64,000 nt of DNA from Amycolatopsis thailandensis (GTDB lineage Bacteria; Actinomycetota; Actinomycetes; Mycobacteriales; Pseudonocardiaceae), in NCBI RefSeq assembly GCF_002234405.1, contig NZ_NMQT01000072.1, positions 25,281 to 89,280 of the forward strand, in the 5' to 3' direction. Below, piece after piece: positions 63,801 through 64,000 of this stretch; within the stretch, counting starts at the first letter, position 1, and every line of letters starts with the position of its first letter. The position numbers were made by a program, and so were the translations under genes. Under the pieces are notes generated by a model. That model did not search any database, was not told where the DNA came from, and was given only the letters and a program-made list of their open reading frames with translations.

Positions 63801-64000
63801 CCGCGGCCGTCTTCGCCATCGACGCCAGACTGTCCGACGCCTCCCCCAACGCCTCCACACCGGACACCATGCCCTTGCCCAGAAAAGACGAAAAGAACTC
63901 CCCCGTGTCCCCCTCCAGCGCCGCGTCCACCCCCGCACCGCTCGCCCGCAACGCGTCCTGATACTCCTGCGCGGCCACCTCGAACTCACGCCACGCCCGC
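36835..64000 (-). CDS. Giant ESX-linked modular protein (at least 9,054 aa) with SET-like C-terminal domain; 5' end outside window
   Basis: The frame is open through the right edge (codons before the GTG at 63978 read RAWREFE), so the true start is not seen. Residue numbers count from 63978. About 1-240: WXG100/CpnT-like head with a hydrophobic stretch (66-100). About 240-660: Thr/Ala/Pro linker. About 670-820: first alpha/beta domain (VVTCAITDPE). About 870-4400: roughly ten diverged beta-rich Ser/Thr units, some with hydrophobic hairpins (PMARIAFFLPMVPGLFGLG), and a coiled coil at about 2405-2625. About 4540-8700: five more alpha/beta copies (ACYLTDP type) in modules with FDP helical domains, HTH-like repeats and KRPA basic motifs. 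About 8900-9040: SET-like motifs GEIIAIYLGGY, AFINAATTSDGRTDSSRV and LLTDYGDMY. Presumably exported by the ESX machinery encoded just downstream; activity and target are inferred, not shown. Confidence 0.85.
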   Translation of the reverse strand, partial: RAWREFEVAAQEYQDALRASGAGVDAALEGDTGEFFSSFLGKGMVSGVEALGEASDSLASMAKTAAADVVKAKVMMVAMAAMALATIIHLLATLIFAFMAGAAILTARAALTAVWRALVAKMQALAAMSAKQLGAKALAGLGATAWQAGKFGAAGAAIMGGLDLSIQAGQVAAGKRDGFDGKSLLGSFVGGALGGAFAGIFHAGAVWVRGAALAGTGEAAAKVAAKEATDAVAANVAAKEAADAVDGAVPGGVTGKAGGDKAPEAAVGGEKAPEAAGDAGKAVEAPKRVVPGSVEALGHLSYGFGQVGVVFITAPVINAATGSPHASPWLGMLGALSGFGGGRSGSSSAGSGAGSLDALMSALGHLPGAPQLTIPEPGAAAVKDGVDTKPAADVKTGTDIKTSADVKTGSEASVSAADGETGAKTDDHLTTGERLFLEPPPSYADAITADSRAADAGVTTTTGHALGAVFTPASATEGPVASAPTGTETATAGTVGHTAVPMLGEAPGVVPVAATPAAPVAGANPAAVSTPGDTGAGRTATPESATARPQASTAGPLDAARPVTAAEPRGATPATTVARTDGIGPARPETVANFAPARPDTVTPALERQPGSEQTAARDSRGADTSQAAGRATADATPTSLPRAEHDPALPGHDRADGATTDRSRPEAEDAMPSARPLISPEQAVIGASFLPDAEATTVADAFAAGANRVSDADFTVVWHSSTETSGGSRAGRIEQVVDALADVNRSLSATGQPKPWNKLMVVTCAITDPETARFAQLARDAGIAREVVPFAPGRRVQVTTTALQPLDAGQNPTPGAVLLGKGAGFAEAGPSRQSSTSTLASYADSDDGTSTMAGSHYDGFADGKPARPTDLRSALPAYARDGEALGGVTVTGKATGDKELTALVRDFVKELKGKEIKHGTGFGQIATRLTRTRFETLLRGRTFSVWADGEWYSVKIRAKMDLDNAVVSGKEPFDVGVGHIKDFEQVTHTEGRSDTRPWVVGGGASTMLATAMVHAWASVSSFVGRPARRHIATTTTTKLGSIRASGPAWAADVGVVYEVTVTDSRGREKTGSVTGQTVKLIIPEHLRGLGRPAKTTRVGEFQPDWAKHIEFTATEVLKVKDEAALFDDVAAALSQKGRPSVTALGAPGWNELRELLTGTGLRPSLSTMLSGTPVLSTDLTSFDGSVRHALKFEVDSPSKRDVELVGVLPGDSMLGFTDVTDMTDTAVSTATSGGWVEVGFGGLAAVSKLFRAAGGITAGVGFRRVRRVATGAHTSSGAALYATGGIGVYKVTTNLKVTPVGGKTMEPHQITAYVRMGLPEAKAQGLPVPPGTSDKVIPTDDKFFEPPYLPTSAAGGQVAAGLFTGATKVSPAVESFVRSLPGFAKFLPARGDFLPSPVKVDGFALREQLTNLRKIETAFSATAMRSRLDSLIGPGLKVQLKRRGLFTSEYVEVRVKAKLSPGEHLGKAYDRTILATAAHSPVNSSATATERGLTVGAEARAVLVPDTSAASGMADFTVAPLRFAGSQSRRNGVDLEAERLDWNLGSQNTHVFAHDVDFEIEVRTFSRPRAWVRRLTPGSPFRTVPEPAVYRQDAIGRPIEGKVELWLDEGVVWKQDPAEFAKTGTREDTPPEVRWLSQEETPTLAEFTQAPAKPPQFMRAEAVTGSSRLQALLEELLGKVTDGDAVLTLPGPSAERLDRMFTPERLRTELRALTTHGELSTGLRYKRRVQDRVADVGVRMDLENPVVVSVGSHWDAERSFVGGSHAVGESGGRKAFGALASISSYLRPPDGKGRGQVYLGANFVPYSRGHDESLEVAAEYERMRRGGADGDGRNILVRYDNRVRMVVETRNEGLIDSEVKRGGVESVLSEPSGERLHTYVRMTEEEARALNLLPEAEERANPPGEFEAPERSSDGFGTESFEDVPDLGDFFGKGIEELRKLRPGLLPASLLDDAMHNLRRLRDLESPQSVLTLIDDLISGGVGIPLHQRGLLTTETHQVRLRAVPTRTEFKDVVHDNVDNDVWTYGSRVTIDGQDNGKTYGATARAGARGVYSDGDTSGSTGATAGGSASKTTTSRRENYKINAVNYNTSSNGPFARYLQHLRLDLELVRVDGEPLRLASHDTSVTRRTLADDQRIATEPASPPARREDPVVVRVDPAEMDAAGIREWMTGGSGKPLPRMAAIAHLANAEAIRDAAGEAVRLALESAGRGDAAPKTGMAADAVIAAATSSNQLKSHLRAGLDYTGAGKTFTATGAELPALIDERVVGGKKIKVRLYARIVEESLAGMSGKARIDRTARIREQANTSTDQTIGGATAVNPLEAFVVDPNDNWIAPGPISANSPGDYHTPVTGNLLRRAHEERAFQSKSLLSQHLEIRVVAETEDGHQGVAEAPNVYAKTRMQTKELASRGLKLTPALLSAQTKVSDAADAWREAEKKAEATQRALDDKYLEQVAAERRFERPTRELAELIDHPAGRLDEVYEAAKDAAATAFEEATRARALLPALAEEIRRLEQRPRAGEEQSGLTLDPAQPLTSHAAVDRVKADRAQIHAFAETQRARAAEVTDAVQDFHSTYREWETARAEYDKARKSLAQDARAARQSADEALAAWWEAKKEQQEAIDRFNRRPAAPRAPGNRPEHVLSTIPEDSVAPSVAREPEDGSGPEPAKPATARYWRGDRSFGPARQVAKTENADLVIDAVGTATAELRHALENDVRSFYGGREITVDGKRYRVSAEPDWNRAQPVESSATTTSESASRSHSTTAAVSAGRTPMARIAFFLPMVPGLFGLGLAFAPTNVASSRRAGHTESTSETGSISLPEGRTRVLDVPLEVRVTPLDGAGKPDGPTTIVGSPAHPDKTLAPVSVRMAMPEGLTAAEKSVPTPAFLPAAALEAVSVRQETVAVHKGKPRPPRAGADRSMAGQLIRIWKASGAAERGAIRNALSTAALEQRLPSVAVSRKQADDGHGWVSAAALLPEGSPLRKLLPTKQRELEMRVIAERVAYLETIEGGAHRRTTSESATADSGATATRDWSGSFAAGPGFDVGAVSVAGGLMVGGGRNVTRGRTTTRTTGTDHATERTEPVVRYKTVYRVEARTPGKPAVAFPGALDGYHWTDVENARQAGITGDRGEPVRTVPAAEAEGAVAKAALQLPEAAERLSAMMRASARTIPGHHRWAWRNTDFVVDPDAAPPSGGRSAAEARRVARGRAIAGAISGENLARRAADMLSDGPLTVDLTPEHGWGHEYHASFQVSAKLLGELEPLDTPAGRPVETTLSETERTAATASVTKSFLGGAVARVYSSVVNSMALLTAYSKGTRTSSRTTDLEQQTGVTDRSAIGTELDTSGNVRPEPLRRYRARVRLDVEGSYWNRHNALVRGASFGASGLHRPETHKLEIVDPDGNADRGSVDVDVVLELPVSRAVELIRRVEPVGWETVPEHELASGGQPHRGQSRELDNIRVVSIKGLDHVRKHGAEAQERASGDPALAFADGENSRLRDEQLSERSARLNPRLFSRPTVIGDQRWARRRADAAAQLEVSYTLHEPKVLATYTRQPDRTVSGTKTTGQGKAKGWTQANSVEYAWVPMSETVREAVGVLSRAMGLLLQELAIWKGGRNTGSMTRTETGTSTGFRGEPETYHLVEATLGVTEIAGSRHRGNVDRYDITKAAAPKSFGVRYRLPEAATVLVTEKQLQVILAEDARITAAERDLAATPTPEQSVTSVSGSARPALPAGWAHGVLDPLDLSDQIGALRESLVETLGRERAERLLPLSRLEGPHDNLGDAQRYLAGFQSDLADVTNGGTSTPLRIEDRVSGETFDLVVSAEPLTGPSAPDVGHGTLTRTTTVARSRTESKTSTRILAELTSLFSPAVSLRSEKAVAESEAKPGKHGAPYVNVGYGFGGISEWLKQFRAEQRQHVETRIQSEVARGVVSVSQADFRFDLRIERKGELLAATSVDRTVMSRSLPEDSPKPVDGELSAGQVTVRHPSEGTPDALGQWAQDTLGARFPDPRRSRALDFRGDTADLVRALDLGLRTAGRAVDSETVRLARAAFSPSRLEALQTRYAVGVELELPPALGVKATVYARPRGDGELLGASARVGLTGSSGWSGSKHTEVGTESEHAPLALPYVAAGVPQPKGSETYEQGRQTLGGISDWVIGLEPLGGRGDGSEQGTGSSSGGPELPSVNKGAEPEKITSVWSEPWDFRIVIEPDSRFSGRRTVVDVEFDRGYVTRYADREDRLPASVMDAADEMARADAAWEAARAKLRTEPTEANRLAENTAEAAWRLAEERYRQAITDVREPWLTATAPAARVEFQKHGDGSNARRAELAKVVEQVLRARREGKQTVLRYRFEGGADLEAHRTLLERELSEKLALAQLHLQSHERVGMAELGMKTTPIFAGGRGDTRADIWIEAISGDERPSSGSGSELTEPGEKAGADERAGAGDKEVETGAWPSSPRPESPSPTEIPAPREPATRASEPATELESFLDPGESEANPAHRVDEADETDGAETPDRRDSMEITETPATPAFGSLLSVALRPEEHHVAEARHHVAEAPVIERGLATPAGEMVALLLPGKGDTPTGVAFLDRAEAAEVRAIRAAAAKLEEEQPGTFVVAGRQRDGAFAVPTGYGDTTRVPTADTFAAVSDHLVPWSEVRRVVVLACYLTDPIVGELRRLAPPGVEVEARILHDQVHIHHDGTIMSGEALWPIVPAVSLHPDATPGAAEIPVRRTVEWTEHGEIEVAAAMEAVKGVIEEKGANITQGEVIARLRNFPAESVVAAWHRVHGTVTAALPVPRDQLRSALAELLGSSAGIDREAAYSALKEKFAKEGYAPLGKTRFDALWRDTNPSSSGPSRPGMPPSAPKSKHDPEKLDAAMRDAMSRLGYGEKKVTAKAVFDLAKNLLKDPGTGKSPGNEFLQQSWNRVRGHDGKLRGEPAARAFRDALQGIRDSNPEIGPGEALRELRNLVEQRPELPKVDMATVLQLWGGPIPDSIPVRDGGAPAASLAEPNSQFEVKRGRDAEHTLEELKDLTREAVSTLEKARPEGGTKAITQSEVKKHLTDAGVKAGGKRFSQAWHEVNETAPVSRRKEVGRSVRDALPALDTGVGGRSAAGPESATRELASVVRETLENRPGWTPEQAVAHLINWGIADETRLAAAVAEMGRLPAAAALGVVDDVMLDAIVRGALAKDAELTIAEVWDEVRAVGAEATFERVGEAVSRVAPDRRQGGSRSISDKLLGEVAKVLVKGNERLGTVDFMARLRAQGIGIGTARGGYHLRLAKAVLGVPAAVLSDVGLDWNLTRFLREDRTVRNIGSVADLSRALQAHGRNIDYRRVQESVARLRSTHPDLVDTLRGKVATTEHIADSTSGRPGSVAAGKRPAEYPAAAPSKRPAVADTRGTSPEALDQLRDEGASAGDAGALLESDVAFVVGFDPTANLSQSSLRSLLEQVSEWVPPLRPTVDGDGVLVSPRLREVVDQWGMARLTDGRPVSWVAEASGGLLSADRVGALLDSVSAARALETSAGRVVVSEFADGQGRVVGAGFVDRGDVGAVMGARAAVERLRTDYPDAFVMVGRHRDGVVEAPGVHTVRMEAVEAFRGLAAGVGSWAPFSRVIVLACYLSDPVLDSLAAGIRGVPGAGHVDVMPYHLDEVINVDLDGAITTGTHPGPHRPVLTLHPDSGSAASQRTLPDGEPSSSTGRQKRNYGSLEELVDAVREAKAELEAAGAKVGFKEVGKWLRSNKKGATNRDVLAAWRTVNGTENDLRGVELWDAQRAALTGIRESVRDITREGAKDELKKQYPKLGRDRFAALWREVVEGVPAGTSLTAAAERVEETPRLDAAVARVLAETEASTTVEIWGEVRSGGIPASFDSVAGTLARLDPQRSSAATQKVSDEHLVELAKEFLADPKLTGSGLRRELEKRRIEAGQRRLQTALIAAKTTLGLSFRQVRAPIARVQEEAADLDEVVRALIEEDRGLTAAALVRKTREKVRGFTSEQILEAGLRVNSRQTAESGSRAAKRPATEVETSSAGELVEVAPAPGTVSGMRGALDESVVAHVLRFDPEVNALQPSLVAMLEVMKGWDQGIVLERDEGGVRASAPVWELVDRWGLVRLAEGRDAPWVAEKSGGLISAERADALWATPAMTGVLDTAAGRVVGLELHGPRGASIGMAFVQRGDSAAVRAVHAAAMRLQDEPGTFAVFGKHREGFFAVPRVGDGTATLEALNVFTALSAQLRPWSANVQRAVVVACYLTDPQIGELRAHLEGTPQARHVELIPYHLGDRLNVHRDGRITVGDDIGGRAPAIRLDPDTETSTQVRGKAGRPFTYTDTQLENAIRQILATPRNGEKATLTEVKQRLTDPETGGRPGTGRITEVFRRLTGTRPVPRAPEYTEAVRDFTRELVADNPAMPWDEGFAAAKERVPRLIERHFDRAWKAAGGRPAEPVASQRATDGALDSMVRESLGDRTDAAEIRPILDDLLAREAVDAKRLHSSVVRVTGVALDDLLRPVDDGEVNRLVGNVVTSGSLSFLAIADELRGRGVRVSHDRVLASLKTVHPAWSQRLPQRISRADLDRLLGELYGEGELPPIDKAVEALTAFNYGVGRGKIVESFAGIRESRTATLESMSGEDVHARLAEILAERGTRGVDIEKVVPHVVRALRADPARSDLAIGKELRLERKAGRRTKLVQLTADVRAALREVAASLPVEAAVSTLRAEEPGLSAEQLSAKVSEVMPTAGDARIRAAVARLTAVASSTRQEPTPTADVRRTTTGEAQAAPRRRVRATAEQKAVRRERMRVLRTEVAPRSPMVQAAHLVPPPRSARRMDAVLDQRGVEFVLRFDPNTPAGRMSPRAKLESLAQWYPEMDLMPRVDGLLESLQLRMVVDQWALDRLAEGYSPTWVVAASDALLTPSRVASLRAEVPVNERVLMTPMGNVVALELPGRVGIPAGAAFLPRSNREAVRAVVTSAARIQAAEPNSFVLFGRHANGQFLVPGEGGDMKGLPAVAGLDAVSRRLIPWATVSRVIVVACDLTGPVLSELQRHVSGLLPMKSVQVVAWQLNTKLHVFDDGDIVGGRIPPGRVPAVSFHPDGAPSGAAPPRRPKFTLDQTTDAMRAVIADLEKDGSSTTQAAAKVLAKDRLKDPVTGRGPGNDLLQRAWHEARGTQPTPHVAGEVLRKIVDENPGIERATAKDLLTEQISGRKDLFEVGDKRFAALWREVGSVDRVRRDDDTTLDLAVRDAFIDRPDATVKEVVDRLLSENVTDERSLLAAVGRVVPVGGRPGDPLGETRGADKAPEVGELSVRASAMLAVDPALTTKQFVSALREQKIAVRTQVAGKALTAAKLAAGLPLRGRADARLDDAVIELLITRPDVTHTRLHRLLREMEQPIRVEPKAARASLERAREKLAEISPTVKAVLDEQPDLAGPALVARVREIQPDAEAGLVEATAAMVHDPRIAPAESARPSAVASTGKRSAEEAGLDVRAPKRAATIPSVPVDPETIDFVLKFDPEHNRTQGTLREMLAAVSVWRPQLSLPDPVERRAVSPEMRELVDRWALARLDSAREQSWVVEKSGGLLSAERVASLAGSRTTERALTTSIGEITVVALPDNGGGFAGAAFLRSVDAAAVRGVRAAVGEFREIDPDAFVLFGEHRDGRFRAPRNGEGFADLAVSEAFDAIAGTLVPWSSAKQVIVVACDLTDTIVARLQQRADVLSGGGLKVSAYHLYDKVNVFEDGTLAAGTGPWSRPPVWSLHPDATSPQPEGAATRLGRRPRMTDDELTNRVREEIRRLEEMNPGKKVTRAQLKEHIKDPDTGRAPGTNRLQRALHAVRGTQPVPRGEGSKEIRFAEIWTTRDRDTEVVADNPQVVDGPRQEKPKYYKAIQRRIEDAELGAHLLGRFGPDSRPTIADAARNLRESGFSVGDLRIRSALKLIWPEDYPNVEEKTAGQTRRILEILRDEPWLVRRRIAQILRAEKETFRNQNLDRMVKTAREEVAREAESLSVGAVVRGLFDDHPGLTPAQLRAAMAVLKPAATWGEVDAAAAERLSSSAAEVTASGLSDELPVRLGKRPAREPVVGRTKRAATVTERPEIAGMDDMAHLRDPAEGITDTPRHVPTDAWRAALAEEAEAAGRDNPLVYADTVRSLNERFSREGYSDIDKHRARALWKEVVGEQSAAGASVRGSEEVDSIVRAAIAENAGSTVGEIVELLSVRNVADRNTLFASIGRVAQTSQRDMPSRSLVRRGEVRGLRSVDKEELSGVVEAVLARNPRLSMLGVAAAVTDAGMYAPKGWIDDAVRAVDPGRMTKSGGRIADENLPGLVSELIAREHTFDEVLEKVRADGYLVIRQTVRTLYRQARLAAGMTPPSRIDDQELEHRVTELVNAGGRLTSTDIQRRLEAEGISIGWHRVQAAHLSASVAAEVRVQLGQDPGMSHAALLTAVKQTLPNVGDAQIVAAAASLMNEVREPGAVSRAGLFTPRWESLESAPGLTPEAEAVYERAAASLLSHDPDVHGQQPTLKAMLEAVSRSVPVLAPEQRDGVPASPRVQEVVDRWVLARLAEGRAPAWVAEKSGGLISWSELAVDGDGLVLPRLREMVERWGIASLAEGRSPLWVEETSGGLLPAERAVERFVRSFDPEIDQSLPSLKALLESRSSWFSDFDLTLDDRGVLVSPRIRAVVDQWGLARLAEDRVPALVAAKSGGLLTAPRLAGVYNTATESGARETTAGGTTVWEDQAHSRTTWPTSPGTAPDFMLSAASRTGLYPIERMDDLVYWRDPADPLYRVAGFLADDEGRVHPEVRSRADEIEVKIIGGGKSHLMKIARNRADPRLPVTAVRDLERIWPRIENTVAEEVRRVVELGYVPPREGGPEVLLRPQSGRKVYVGRVKPLHTAPHEQVLVGQLGLNLADPPGAVPAAAQPSLLNGEIIAIYLGGYLGRVAEMRTEAEAAVEADWERRYPAYPAYLMQTGDRQRGDLVSAEAAANSSAFINAATTSDGRTDSSRVNVSMLATKIVLPDKDRPRRTIVMTANVFVALENAFDPETNPFGVLLTDYGDMYEFSDPEVKTEEP

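Overview
The window is high-GC DNA with strong G/C bias at third codon positions, an SsgA-family sporulation regulator, a SARP-type regulator, an ESX-type (type VII) secretion locus and a terpene cluster. This fits a filamentous actinomycete, most likely of the Pseudonocardiaceae (Amycolatopsis-like). The genus is an inference from gene content and style only.

Layout. (1) 1-2523 is the 3' end of a very large plus-strand gene whose C-terminus carries an amidoligase-like domain. (2) 2646-11634 holds a small minus-strand ORF, an IclR regulator, and a tightly packed plus-strand run: cytochrome P450, class I terpene synthase, polyprenyl diphosphate synthase, a 37-residue peptide and the ESX ATPase gene eccC. 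The terpene genes and eccC look like one transcription unit. (3) 11635-26041 is mixed: SsgA-family protein, DUF6069-type membrane protein, an unknown protein, a LuxR-type regulator with a degenerate receiver, a CAP-domain protein, a ROK-family repressor, a two-gene ESX-associated pair (WXG-like protein plus WXG-transglycosylase fusion), a LysR regulator, a SigD/ShbA-like sigma factor, an amino-acid permease and a SARP regulator with an abnormal C-terminus. (4) 26578-64000 is all minus strand. From the right edge it runs through a giant ORF (at least 9,054 codons, 5' end outside the window), eccD, eccB, two small WXG100 proteins, a third WXG-like protein, two large Ala/Gly-rich proteins whose tails share a VLGR motif, a YbaB-like protein, another WXG100 protein and a T7SS-associated protein.

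The giant protein is the most unusual object. It begins with a WXG100/channel-like hydrophobic region, continues with roughly ten diverged beta-rich units and a coiled coil, then has repeated modules: a basic KRPA-type motif, an 'FDP' helical domain, an alpha/beta domain with an AC-x-L-[TS]-D-P motif, and helical HTH-like repeats. It ends in a domain with SET lysine-methyltransferase-like motifs. No immunity gene follows it. Nuclear-localisation-like motifs, HTH-like arrays and a SET-like end together suggest a secreted protein aimed at eukaryotic chromatin. That is a hypothesis, not something the sequence proves.

The ESX locus is split: eccC lies about 22 kb from eccB/eccD, and eccE, eccA and a mycosin protease are not visible here. 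Long intergenic gaps are filled by strong hairpins, several belonging to a dispersed repeat family with a shared GGCAAAGGTGTC-type neighbour motif. No tRNA, rRNA, CRISPR array or insertion sequence was seen.
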